Part shown: positions 36,446-44,535 of the stretch, in pieces | Position numbering within the stretch: position 1 is the stretch's first letter | Layout of the letters: the number at the start of each line of letters is the position of its first letter | Origin: UBA5072 sp963822145 | GTDB taxonomy: Bacteria > Bacteroidota > Bacteroidia > Bacteroidales > UBA10428 | Assembly: GCA_963822145.1 (NCBI GenBank) | Contig: CAWGGG010000003.1 | Coordinates: 141,010-205,009, forward strand | Reading direction: 5' to 3' | DNA: 64,000 nt | The notes under the pieces: model-generated | The model's database searches: none | Seen by the model: only the letters and a program-made list of their open reading frames with translations | What the model was told of the DNA's origin: nothing | Position numbers and translations under genes: made by a program

Positions 36446-37627
36446 TTACCGGTTAATGGATTGTTGTTTAGCTGCTTTTTTCAAACGGTTGAGGCGATTG
36501 CGAATGTTGGACTCCACCACGTAGTAGTCGATCAGCGGGGCGAAGACATTCATCAGGAGGATGGCCAGCATCATGCCCTCGGGATACGCGGGATTAAATA
36601 CCCGGATCACTATGGCCAGCATGCCGGTAAGAAACCCGTAGATCCATTTCCCGGTTTCGGTTTGTGATGCCGTTACCGGATCGGTGGCCATAAAAACTGC
36701 CCCAAATACAAAGCCGCCATAAAGAAAATGTTTGTAGGCCGGCAGCGCCATATAATCATTCACCGCAAAGGCATTCAGGATCAGTCCCAGGGTTAGTCCG
36801 CCGGCAAAGGTTGACAAGATGATCTTCCAGCTTCCGATCCCGGTATAAATAAGAATAAAAGCGCCGATCAATATCGCCAGTTTGGAAGTCTCTCCAATGG
36901 ATCCGGGCATAAATCCAAGAAAAGCGTCGAGATCGCTGGGCATGTGTCCGGAAATGTTCTGTGCCAGGTTTCCAAGTGGAGTTGCCCCGGTAAATCCGTC
37001 AATCACATGCTCTCCTTTTGTCAAGCCAGCAATCCAGATTTTATCACCCGTCATTTCTGAAGGGTAGGCAAAGAATAAAAAGGCTCTGGCTGTTAATGCC
37101 GGGTTGAGTACATTCATGCCGGTGCCACCAAAGACTTCTTTGCCAATAACTACGGCAAAAGCAGTAGAAATGCCAACCATCCATAGGGGAACATCAACCG
37201 GCATCACCAGCGGTATTAACATTCCCGTTACCAGGAAGCCCTCATTTACCTCATGGCCCCTGACCTGAGCAAAGATGAATTCAATGGACAGACCGGTTAC
37301 ATAAGAAACCACGATAATTGGAAGAACCTTAAGAAACCCGAAACCGAATAACTGCCAGAAAGTTCCGTTTGCACCGATCGAAAGAAAATGCTGATATCCT
37401 GCGTTATACATTCCGAAGAGGAGGGCGGGTATAAGCGCTATGATAACCACCGTCATGGTCCTTTTCATGTCAAGGTTGTCCCGGATATGAGCTCCTTTCT
37501 GTGTAACCTTGTTGGGCACATAGAGGAAAGTCTCAAATGCCTCGAAAGTGGTACTGAACTTTTCGAATCTGCCCCCCTTTTCGAATTCAGGTTTTATGTT
37601 ATCAATGATTTTTCTTAATGACTTCAT
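36446..37627 (-). CDS. nqrB: Na+-NQR subunit B
   Basis: 393 residues, about ten membrane helices. The covalent FMN site is HVIDGFTGATPLGNLAQNI (Thr of TGAT). Other family segments: GTNVLNPALTARAFLFFAYP-like GGTGMNVLNPALTARAF, and FGAVFMATDPVTASQTETGK. NqrB carries riboflavin and the Na+ pathway in the characterised enzyme. The start MKSLRKIIDNIKPEFEKGGR is typical. Between nqrA and nqrC with short gaps. Confidence 0.96.
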   Translation of the reverse strand: MKSLRKIIDNIKPEFEKGGRFEKFSTTFEAFETFLYVPNKVTQKGAHIRDNLDMKRTMTVVIIALIPALLFGMYNAGYQHFLSIGANGTFWQLFGFGFLKVLPIIVVSYVTGLSIEFIFAQVRGHEVNEGFLVTGMLIPLVMPVDVPLWMVGISTAFAVVIGKEVFGGTGMNVLNPALTARAFLFFAYPSEMTGDKIWIAGLTKGEHVIDGFTGATPLGNLAQNISGHMPSDLDAFLGFMPGSIGETSKLAILIGAFILIYTGIGSWKIILSTFAGGLTLGLILNAFAVNDYMALPAYKHFLYGGFVFGAVFMATDPVTASQTETGKWIYGFLTGMLAIVIRVFNPAYPEGMMLAILLMNVFAPLIDYYVVESNIRNRLNRLKKAAKQQSINR

Positions 37628-37649
37628 GCACGTTGGGTAATTAATCGTT

Positions 37650-39002
37650 TTAACTCATTTCCTGTTTCATCAGGTCAAGACCTTTACGAATCAGGCTTTG
37701 CATTTCCGTTTTCGAAGGACATACGAACTCGCACAGAGCAAAATCTTCCTCTGCAACCTCATAAATGCCTAATCTTTCCATCTGATCTATATCTTCTGCC
37801 AGAATTGCTTTAAGCAATTGCATGGGATAAATATTCATGGGGAAGACTTTTTCGTACAATCCGGTGATCACGAAAGGCCTGTGTCCTCCGTTCAGGTTCG
37901 TATCCAAAATATATTTGCGGTCGGGAAAGAGCCACGACCAGTAGGAACGGGAGTAACTATACTTGTTAAAACCTGGTAAGGCCCAGCCCAGGAATTGGAA
38001 ATGGTCCCCTTCGGGAAGCACCGTTACCTGAGAATCGTAATATCCAAGATATCCTTCAAGGGAAACGCCTGTTCCCGTAAGAGGATTTCCACTGATATAC
38101 CGGTGTCCGGATCCATGAACATTCCCGTCGACAAGACTTCTGATAGAGGCACCGCCAATTATTCTGTAATAACGGGGATGGATGACTTCAGACCCGGTTA
38201 ATGCAACGATTTTGGAGGCATCGTATATCCCCTGGGTGAAAAGCCTGCCTATAGCGATAACATCCTGTGGGGAAACTACCCAAATAATTTCACCCTTGTT
38301 GATCGGATCTATACGCTGTATTTGAACGCTTACATTCCCCGCCGGATGAGGTCCCCTGAAATAATTGGTCTGTGCGTTCCGCACTTTGGTAAATGCAGCT
38401 GATGCAGGGTATTCATCACTGATGTTGACGTGTACTTTACCCGGGGTGAGCCGGGACAGAACATCAACCCCTGCCTGAAAAACCGCCTCAGCTCCCTGTA
38501 CGATGAAATCGTAGTCGGGTGCCAGTGGCGCCTTATTGAAAGCAGAAATAAAAATCGATTTAGGGGTATCCTTCGGATTGGCGACAATATTATAGGGACG
38601 CTGTGTGATGGCAGGCCATAATCCGCTTTTTAAAAGATTCTCCAGTAGAGCTTCCCGCGATATTTTCATCGGATCTCCTACAGGGAAGGATTCGTATTCG
38701 ATCGACGGGTCGGCCTGAATAACCACCTCCAGAACAACCCTCCTGGCACCACGGTTAATTGAGGTCACCCTGCCGCTTACCGGCGATGCATAACAAATCT
38801 CGGGTTGATTCTTATCCGTGAACAACGTTGTGCCTGCTTTTACAGTTGCCCCTTCCTTAACCTCCAGCCGCGGAACCACACCATGAAAATCCGTCGGCTT
38901 CACTGCATAGAATGCTGAGGGACTGGCCTTGCTGAAAAGCTTTTCAGCTTCACCCGCAAGGTTAATATTCAATCCTTTCCTGATCTTATAAACTTGAGGC
39001 AT
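37650..39002 (-). CDS. nqrA: Na+-NQR subunit A
   Basis: 450 residues, soluble, first gene of the operon. The start MPQVYKIRKGLNINLAGEAE is the NqrA hallmark, followed by AVKPTDFHGVVPRLEVKEGA and VVSPQDVIAIGRLFTQGIYD. NqrA is thought to take part in quinone binding and contacts NqrB and NqrC. Six nqr genes and apbE together encode a respiratory Na+ pump using NADH, so the organism likely keeps a sodium motive force. Confidence 0.96.
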   Translation of the reverse strand: MPQVYKIRKGLNINLAGEAEKLFSKASPSAFYAVKPTDFHGVVPRLEVKEGATVKAGTTLFTDKNQPEICYASPVSGRVTSINRGARRVVLEVVIQADPSIEYESFPVGDPMKISREALLENLLKSGLWPAITQRPYNIVANPKDTPKSIFISAFNKAPLAPDYDFIVQGAEAVFQAGVDVLSRLTPGKVHVNISDEYPASAAFTKVRNAQTNYFRGPHPAGNVSVQIQRIDPINKGEIIWVVSPQDVIAIGRLFTQGIYDASKIVALTGSEVIHPRYYRIIGGASIRSLVDGNVHGSGHRYISGNPLTGTGVSLEGYLGYYDSQVTVLPEGDHFQFLGWALPGFNKYSYSRSYWSWLFPDRKYILDTNLNGGHRPFVITGLYEKVFPMNIYPMQLLKAILAEDIDQMERLGIYEVAEEDFALCEFVCPSKTEMQSLIRKGLDLMKQEMS

Positions 39003-39027
39003 GGTACTTTTTTAAAAATTCAGTTCT

Positions 39028-39035
39028 CAAATGTA
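39028..39035 (-). promoter_or_regulatory. Possible -7 element for the nqr operon
   Basis: CAAATGTA on the plus strand is TACATTTG on the minus strand, an exact TAnnTTTG match 26 nt upstream of the nqrA start. A -33 TTG at the expected spacing is not clear (GTGTTAC is nearest), so confidence is moderate. Confidence 0.4.
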
Positions 39036-39221
39036 TATATTTCTAAAAACTGTAACACTTTTGGTGTGCAATTTCTGACTGTACATTCTTATTAATCGGC
39101 TAATGTAATCCATCAACATTAATCCCGGAGGTTTTATAATAATTTGGCATACAAATCCATTATTTTTGCTTTTAGGCAATTGTCTGCTGTTTTAAGTCAG
39201 TACAATCAATTACATAATCCA

Positions 39222-40556
39222 ATGAAAAAAGCATTATCGTTAATGTTGATGTTTATTGTTAATGCAATAACAACCTATGGGGTTTTTGGTTTAATGGTCC
39301 CTGAAGTTTCTTATCCGGATAGTTTCACCAACAAAGTATATTCCGAGAGAATTCATACAGTGCTGCTGGGCAGTGACACCTGGGAACTTGCTGCCCCGGT
39401 CATTGAAACGGGCAGCAGTCAGCAGCTTGAGCTGCACTTCGATGACCTTTCCGGTTCCATACAAACCTATGGATACACCCTGGTACATTGTGACGCATCC
39501 TGGCATCCTTCCGATCTGCCAGGTCAGGATTATCTTTCCGGTTTCGGATATGGCACAATACGGGAATCCTTCACATCCACAAATACCCAGCGTGACTATA
39601 TCCATTACCGACTGAAGTTTCCTGAGGAGGATTGCATGCCCGTTATCAGCGGCAATTATGCTCTGGTGGTTTACAATGACGCCAATCCGTCGGAACTGAT
39701 CCTCACGCGAAGATTCTACGTAACCGAAAAACTCGTTCAGATTTCCGCACGGGTGAAACAACCAACAGCAGGACCCTTGCTGGAAAACGGTCAGCAACTG
39801 GAGTGTTCACTGCAATTTGATCCCAGTCTGATCCGTGATCCGATGAATGACATAGTGGTTTTGATCCGTCAAAATAACCGGGATGACAATGCGCTGATCC
39901 TTCAGAAACCATCCTTTATGCAAACCGGCAAGATGGATTATTCAAGTCCGGGTGAAGGTATCTTCCCGGGTGGAAATGAATTCAGGAGCCTGGATATTAA
40001 AAGCATGAAGTACCAGACTGAAAATATGGCCGCCATTGATTTCCGGAATCCCTATTATCATGTTTTGATGAAACCGGATGAATCGCGCGGGAACAAGCCG
40101 TATTTTTCAAAATCTGATGTCAACGGGGGCTATATTGTGGAGAAGGAGAAATCAGGCGATAAACACACCGAAGCAGACTATATATATGTGCATTTCCGCT
40201 TTGCACCACCTGCCGGTTACGCCGGCGAGAATATTTTTGTAACAGGCGGTTTCTGTGACTGGACCATCCAGAGCGGGAATAAGCTTTCCTTTAACCCGGA
40301 TATAAAATGCTTCGAAACGATCCTCCTGCTCAAGCAGGGCTGGTATGATTACTGTTATGCTTCGGAGGACCCGCTGACCGGTGTGGTGAGCGAAACGCGG
40401 TTCGAAGGCAGTTTTTATGAGACCGGTAATGATTATGCTGTTTTTGTGTACTATCACGACAGGCGTGGCCGGTATGACAGGCTGATCGGTTATTTGCCCC
40501 ATGAGGAAAAGCTGATCGCTGATAATTCCATGCATTTTTTGTACATTAGCGTTTAA
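39222..40556 (+). CDS. Type IX secretion plug-domain protein (DUF5103-like)
   Basis: 444 residues from the ATG at 39222; the frame is open to 39144, but this start gives the signal peptide MKKALSLMLMFIVNAITTYG. The segments SYPDSFTNKVYSERIHTVLL, LHFDDLSGSIQTYGYTLVHC, ISGNYALVVYNDANPSELIL and PGEGIFPGGNEFRSLDIKSM are the pattern of DUF5103, now known as the T9SS plug family (first and second domains). In that system, a plug protein seals the outer-membrane SprA channel when it is not engaged with cargo. T9SS cargo proteins are encoded further along this window. Confidence 0.86.
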   Translation: MKKALSLMLMFIVNAITTYGVFGLMVPEVSYPDSFTNKVYSERIHTVLLGSDTWELAAPVIETGSSQQLELHFDDLSGSIQTYGYTLVHCDASWHPSDLPGQDYLSGFGYGTIRESFTSTNTQRDYIHYRLKFPEEDCMPVISGNYALVVYNDANPSELILTRRFYVTEKLVQISARVKQPTAGPLLENGQQLECSLQFDPSLIRDPMNDIVVLIRQNNRDDNALILQKPSFMQTGKMDYSSPGEGIFPGGNEFRSLDIKSMKYQTENMAAIDFRNPYYHVLMKPDESRGNKPYFSKSDVNGGYIVEKEKSGDKHTEADYIYVHFRFAPPAGYAGENIFVTGGFCDWTIQSGNKLSFNPDIKCFETILLLKQGWYDYCYASEDPLTGVVSETRFEGSFYETGNDYAVFVYYHDRRGRYDRLIGYLPHEEKLIADNSMHFLYISV

Positions 40557-40578
40557 GTGTTCATAAATAGTTCTTGCC

Positions 40579-40659
40579 ATGAGAAAAAATCCCCCCCATA
40601 GCCCGCCTGCTGATCCTATAGTCATGATCACCATTCTTACAGGATGTGTCAGCCAATAA
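40579..40659 (+). pseudogene. Decayed lipoprotein signal region in front of the GH2 gene
   Basis: From the ATG at 40579 the frame reads MRKNPPHSPPADPIVMITIL then TGCVSQ and stops (TAA). TILTGC is a lipobox. The reading frame one base over gives IARLLIL at 40598-40617, so the original hydrophobic signal seems to have been split by indels next to a C7 run. The GH2 frame is the same frame, closed off by TAA (40657) and TGA (40666). The simplest reading is a broken lipoprotein signal peptide of the downstream enzyme; sequencing error at the homopolymer explains part of it but not both stops. Confidence 0.55.
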
Positions 40660-40680
40660 AAAGTTTGAAGCTGTCGGACC

Positions 40681-43053
40681 GTGACCGTGTTATTCAATTC
40701 CGGATGGAAATTTGTGCAGGACACCATAAACACCGGACAGGAGAAAAATGATTATGATGATTCGAAATGGCTTTCCGTGGATCTGCCGCACGATTGGAGT
40801 GCAGGACCATTGCCCGGACCGGAAAGTGACAGCGTGGTCGGGCCGTTCTCCAAAAGTAGCCTGGGTGGCACTGCCACAGGCTATGTATTGGGCGGCACGG
40901 CGTGGTATCGCAAACATTTCACACTAAAAAGAAAGGATACGGGGAAAACCGTTGTGCTCCGCTTTGACGGGGTTTACATGGAGTCGGAAGTGTGGGTAAA
41001 CGGAAAACCGGCCGGCAATCATGCCTACGGATACACCCCTTTCTGGTTCGACATCACCTCCCTGCTGAACAAACCCGGTGAGGAAAACGTGATCGCCGTC
41101 AGGGTTAAAAACACGGGGCGCAATAGCCGCTGGTATTCCGGATCGGGTATTTACCGGAATGTATATCTTACCCTTACCCAGGCCGTTCATATTCCGGTTT
41201 GGGGGGTACAGGTCACAACTCCTGTTGTTACCGATACAACTGCTATTATCGATGTTGGTTTTAATATCAGGAATGAAAGCGATATCCTGGCTTCCGGGCA
41301 ATTTAAGATTACCATTAAGGGACCTGATGGTCAGATTATGGGTTCACAGGAAGGTCCCTTTGCCCTGGAAAGCAAAAGGGATGTGGTTCTTCACAACAAG
41401 ATCAGCATCAAGGATCCGGCATTATGGTCGCCCGATAGTCCTTACCGTTATCAGGCTGAGGTCATCTTACAGGCCGGGGATAAGATAACCGATCAGTACG
41501 TGCAGTCCTTTGGCATCAGAACCCTGGAAGTATCCGCAGAAAAGGGATTTCTGTTAAATGGCCGTCCGATGGAGCTGAAAGGCGGATGCCTGCACCACGA
41601 CAACGGATTGCTGGGTTCAGCGGCTTTTGACCGTGCCGAGGAACGTCGTGTTGAGATCATGAAAGCGAATGGGTTCAATGCCATTCGCACCAGTCATAAT
41701 CCCCCTTCCGAGGCCTTTCTCAATGCCTGCGACCGTATAGGCATACTGGTGATCGATGAAACCTTTGACATGTGGGAACGGCCTAAAAACCCACAGGATT
41801 ACCACCGCTTTTTCAGGAATTGGTGGCAGAAAGATGTAGAGTCTATGATCCTGCGCGACAGGAATCATCCGAGTATTTTCTGCTGGAGTATCGGAAATGA
41901 AGTTAACGAAAGAGCAGATACGAGCGGGATTCGTATCGCGAAATCCCTCATTTCTTTTATCCGGAACCTGGATACCACCCGTTTTTTCACCAATGCGATC
42001 TGTGAATTCTGGGATATTCCCGGCAAACCCTGGGAAGCTACTGCACCGGCCTTTGGTTTACTTACGGTTGGCGGTTACAATTACCAGTATTTAAGATATG
42101 AATCCGATCATAAAGCTTTTCCCGGAAGGATCATGATGGGCACGGAATCGGTCCCCATGGATGCCTATGGGAACTGGCAGCAGGTGGAAAAACAACCCTG
42201 GGTGATCGGGGATTTTGTATGGACCGGCATGGACTATCTGGGTGAAACCGGGATCGGGCATACGCAGTATTTACTGCCAGGACAGCAGGATGTTTTTGCC
42301 ATGACCTGGCCCTGGTTCAACGCCTGGTGCGGCGACATCGACATACTGGGGAACAAGAAACCCCAGATGCTTTACCGGGATGTACTCTGGGGAAACAGCC
42401 AGATTGAGGTCAATGTACATGCGCCGGTTCCCGAGGGAAAGACCGAGAAGATCAGTTACTGGGGCTGGCCCGATGAGTGGCCTTCCTGGAACTGGATGGG
42501 AAATGAAGATAAGATCATGAAGGTCTCTGTATATACAAAAGCATCCGCAGTCCGACTTGAACTCAACGGCCGGATGATCGGGGAAAAGGAGGTTTCTGAG
42601 TCTTCACGGCTGACCGCAATTTTCGATGTCCCTTTCGAACCCGGCGAGCTGAAGGCCGTGGCGCTCGACCAGGGAAAGGAATACGCCGTAAAAGTGCTGA
42701 GGACCTCCGGTACACCCGCTGGAATAAAACTTACTGCTGATCGCAATCCCGTCCGTGCCGATCGCAATGATCTGGCCTATGTGACCATTGAGATTACGGA
42801 TGAGTTCGGACAGGTGGTTACCGATGCAGCAAAGCAGGTAACCTTAACGGTAAGCGGAGACGGAGAACTGACCGGCAGCGGAAATGCCTGTCCGTATGAT
42901 ATGCAGAGCTTCGGAAAGACAAGGCTTACCACCTTCCGGGGAAAAGCCATGGCTATTTTGCGGCCTTACGCCAAAGCGGGTATCATTGTTCTTCATGCAT
43001 CGGGTGAGGGATTGACTGAGGGTTATATAGAAATTAAAATAAGCAAGAATTAA
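40681..43053 (+). CDS. Family 2 glycoside hydrolase (beta-galactosidase type)
   Basis: 790 residues from the first usable start (GTG 40681). Domains in order: jelly-roll sugar-binding (about 1-160; DLPHDWSAGPLPGP, GVYMESEVWVNGKPAGNHAY), GH2 Ig-like (170-280), TIM barrel (285-590), DUF4982-like (605-670) and a C-terminal Ig-like domain (680-790). The acid/base Glu is in CWSIGNEVNER (residue 407) and the nucleophile in MMGTESVP (residue 489), so the catalytic part is intact. The export signal is broken (see 40579-40659), so the enzyme may be made without a signal or not at all. No SusCD pair or other CAZyme is next to it; the substrate is unknown. Confidence 0.85.
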   Translation: MTVLFNSGWKFVQDTINTGQEKNDYDDSKWLSVDLPHDWSAGPLPGPESDSVVGPFSKSSLGGTATGYVLGGTAWYRKHFTLKRKDTGKTVVLRFDGVYMESEVWVNGKPAGNHAYGYTPFWFDITSLLNKPGEENVIAVRVKNTGRNSRWYSGSGIYRNVYLTLTQAVHIPVWGVQVTTPVVTDTTAIIDVGFNIRNESDILASGQFKITIKGPDGQIMGSQEGPFALESKRDVVLHNKISIKDPALWSPDSPYRYQAEVILQAGDKITDQYVQSFGIRTLEVSAEKGFLLNGRPMELKGGCLHHDNGLLGSAAFDRAEERRVEIMKANGFNAIRTSHNPPSEAFLNACDRIGILVIDETFDMWERPKNPQDYHRFFRNWWQKDVESMILRDRNHPSIFCWSIGNEVNERADTSGIRIAKSLISFIRNLDTTRFFTNAICEFWDIPGKPWEATAPAFGLLTVGGYNYQYLRYESDHKAFPGRIMMGTESVPMDAYGNWQQVEKQPWVIGDFVWTGMDYLGETGIGHTQYLLPGQQDVFAMTWPWFNAWCGDIDILGNKKPQMLYRDVLWGNSQIEVNVHAPVPEGKTEKISYWGWPDEWPSWNWMGNEDKIMKVSVYTKASAVRLELNGRMIGEKEVSESSRLTAIFDVPFEPGELKAVALDQGKEYAVKVLRTSGTPAGIKLTADRNPVRADRNDLAYVTIEITDEFGQVVTDAAKQVTLTVSGDGELTGSGNACPYDMQSFGKTRLTTFRGKAMAILRPYAKAGIIVLHASGEGLTEGYIEIKISKN

Positions 43054-43176
43054 CCGGAATGAAAAGTATTGGACCAACCACTTTAACTATTTGTCAATGA
43101 TAATGATCACTACATGGAAATAACTTGTATTATTTCAGGAAGTATTGTAAACTTACATAGTTAATATCCAAATGCG

Positions 43177-43590
43177 ATGAAAGATTCTTTCGAGTCAATG
43201 GAAAGTCCTGTTGGCTCGTTTCTGGGAAAAATTAATGGGAATCTGGCCAGTACCATACTGGACAGTATTGAAGCCTTTATTTGTATAATTGAAATCACAC
43301 AGCTGAAACTCATTTGGACCAATAAATACTTTTCCAAAAGATTGGGGTATACTGCTGATGAATTTACCAATATGACCTCCGCTGAAATCATGGCTCTTGT
43401 TCAGCCTTGTTTTCAGGCAAGATTCTCTGAGTCGATAAAACGATGGCAAGATCAGCAGAAAAATGAAGAAACACTAGTGCTTCAGGTGAGATCCAAAGAC
43501 AACAGGTTGATTTGGTTGGTGGCAAACAGTGCAATCTATGATGTAGATGCATGCCGGCAATGTGAAATATCTGCTGGTTTCAGGCACTGA
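43177..43590 (+). CDS. PAS domain, N-terminal half of a frameshifted PAS-LuxR regulator
   Basis: 137 residues as read. A PAS-like fold begins near residue 25: TILDSIEAFICIIEITQLKL, IWTNKYFSKRLGYTADEFTN, MTSAEIMALVQPCFQARFSE, and VLQVRSKDNRLIWLVANSAI. The frame ends in an out-of-register tail (CRQCEISAGFRH). In the +1 frame the same DNA continues smoothly (AGNVKYLLVSGTEID), so a single extra base near 43552 splits one gene of 43177-43876. Restored, it would be a cytoplasmic sensor with PAS input and LuxR-type output of about 232 residues. The sensed signal is unknown. Confidence 0.75.
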   Translation: MKDSFESMESPVGSFLGKINGNLASTILDSIEAFICIIEITQLKLIWTNKYFSKRLGYTADEFTNMTSAEIMALVQPCFQARFSESIKRWQDQQKNEETLVLQVRSKDNRLIWLVANSAIYDVDACRQCEISAGFRH

Positions 43591-43876
43591 AATAGATATG
43601 GCACAGATCAATGGATTGGTCAATACCTTCGTAGAAGAGGAGCCTGCACATCCCAGTTCCGATAGGATAAAATCACTTAGTGCACGGGAAAGAAAGATCC
43701 TCAGGCTTATTGTGAACTGCAATACCGATAAGGAGATATCGGAAATACTCAGCATCAGCATCCATACCGCCAAAACCCACCGGAAAAGGATCATCCACAA
43801 GTTAGGAGTAAAAAACAGCCGCACCCTGATCAAATATGCGGTGGAAATAAATCTTGTTGAACAGCCCAAAACCTGA
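43547..43876 (+). CDS. LuxR-type HTH, C-terminal half of a frameshifted PAS-LuxR regulator
   Basis: 109 residues as read. The first part (GNVKYLLVSGTEIDMAQING) completes the PAS core. The GerE/LuxR helix-turn-helix is intact at about residues 48-105: SLSARERKILRLIVNCNTDK, EISEILSISIHTAKTHRKRI and IHKLGVKNSRTLIKYAVEI. The ATG at 43547 lies inside the upstream frame, so independent translation is unlikely unless re-initiation occurs. Its stop codon is 4 nt before a promoter box (43881) of the kind found in front of two other secreted-protein genes, so this regulator is the best candidate to bind those boxes. That link is inference. Confidence 0.8.
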   Translation: MHAGNVKYLLVSGTEIDMAQINGLVNTFVEEEPAHPSSDRIKSLSARERKILRLIVNCNTDKEISEILSISIHTAKTHRKRIIHKLGVKNSRTLIKYAVEINLVEQPKT

Positions 43877-43880
43877 AAAA

Positions 43881-43927
43881 TACCCCTTTGGGTGTATTGA
43901 TGAACAGTCGGGGATTTACTATTTTTA
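43881..43927 (+). promoter_or_regulatory. Box-promoter module, copy 1
   Basis: Inverted-repeat box TACCCCTTTGGGTGTA (43881-43896), TTG (43897-43899), then 20 nt, then TATTTTTA (43920-43927). The downstream sequence TCCCTGACCC is shared with the other two copies. The box is centred about 43 nt before the likely start of transcription, the usual place for an activator touching the -33 region. It lies 139 nt upstream of the CARDB-stub gene. Confidence 0.75.
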
Positions 43928-43974
43928 TCCCTGACCCGTTTTCCTTTACCTAAAAGACAAACCCTTACGCTTTC

Positions 43975-44139
43975 ATGAATCTGAAGGGTAGTGATATTGT
44001 TTTATTCCTAGGTATACGTAGTTTCTTACGTATTTCTGCTTTCCAACACGACATAAAACTGCCTGATGAAAAAACTATACCCTTTCCTGTCCGCTCATAT
44101 ACTGTGCATAAGCCTGATCTGTATCACAAGTGGAGCTAA
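43975..44139 (+). other. Possible leader ORF or vestigial start in copy-1 leader
   Basis: The leader of copy 1 contains CTTTCATG with the ATG at 43975, at the same place (55 nt from the -7 element) where copies 2 and 3 have the real start codon (59 and 57 nt). The frame runs 54 codons (MNLKGSDIVLFLGIRSFLRI and on) and ends within the next gene in another frame. It does not look like a signal peptide. Either a relic of a lost gene of this family or a leader peptide. Confidence 0.35.
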
Positions 44140-44425
44140 TTATGCCCAGGACATACATGATTTCTATTTTCAGAATCTGACACTTCCTATAAATCCCGTG
44201 CAGGCTGGTGAACAAACCTATGTGTCATTTGATCAGACTTATTTTGGAAACAGCAGTACCTTACTGACTTCATATTATCAGATAAATCTTTCTAGCAACA
44301 GTATTTGGGGAGATGGTGATGATGTGGTGCTGAATCAGAATTTCTTTTCAAGGTTAAGTGCAACAGTGTCCACCGAGCATGAATCCAGAGACATTACCAT
44401 ACCATGGAAAGGAGTAATACAATAA
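44066..44425 (+). CDS. Short exported protein with a truncated CARDB-like domain
   Basis: 119 residues. Signal peptide MKKLYPFLSAHILCISLICI, cleaved near ANYAQ. The mature part aligns with the first two thirds of a CARDB adhesion-type domain: DFYFQNLTLPINPVQAGEQT, YFGNSSTLLTSYYQINLSSN, SIWGDGDDVVLNQNFFSRLS, RDITIP. A CARDB domain would normally go on with a PGTYYILFVAD-like strand, but this frame ends in WKGVIQ, so the domain is incomplete. It may be a remnant of a longer surface protein or a decoy fragment. It lies between the copy-1 promoter and the giant gene. Confidence 0.6.
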   Translation: MKKLYPFLSAHILCISLICITSGANYAQDIHDFYFQNLTLPINPVQAGEQTYVSFDQTYFGNSSTLLTSYYQINLSSNSIWGDGDDVVLNQNFFSRLSATVSTEHESRDITIPWKGVIQ

Positions 44426-44436
44426 TTGAGAAAAAC

Positions 44437-44461
44437 AAGGCCCGGAAAATTTCCAGGTCTT
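44437..44461 (+). terminator. Weak hairpin between the CARDB stub and the giant gene
   Basis: AAGGCCCGGAAA (44437-44448) can pair with TTTCCAGGTCTT (44450-44461), with one G-U pair and one mismatch; the innermost A-T pairs must open to form the loop. The following bases are only a short T-stretch (TTTAT). It could attenuate read-through; confidence is low. Confidence 0.3.
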
Positions 44462-44535
44462 TATGGTTCCATTAAAAGATTTGAGCATGATATAAAGACC
44501 ATTCAAAAAATCATATACCCTTAATCCACCAACCC

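Noticed and set aside
40681..43053. Polysaccharide utilisation locus around the GH2 gene
   Set aside because: No SusC/SusD pair, sulfatase or further glycoside hydrolase lies beside it.
43540..43595. Programmed ribosomal frameshift in the PAS-LuxR gene
   Set aside because: No slippery heptamer (X XXY YYZ) or following stem is visible at the junction; GATGCATGCC is not a shift-prone sequence. Mutation or sequence error is simpler.
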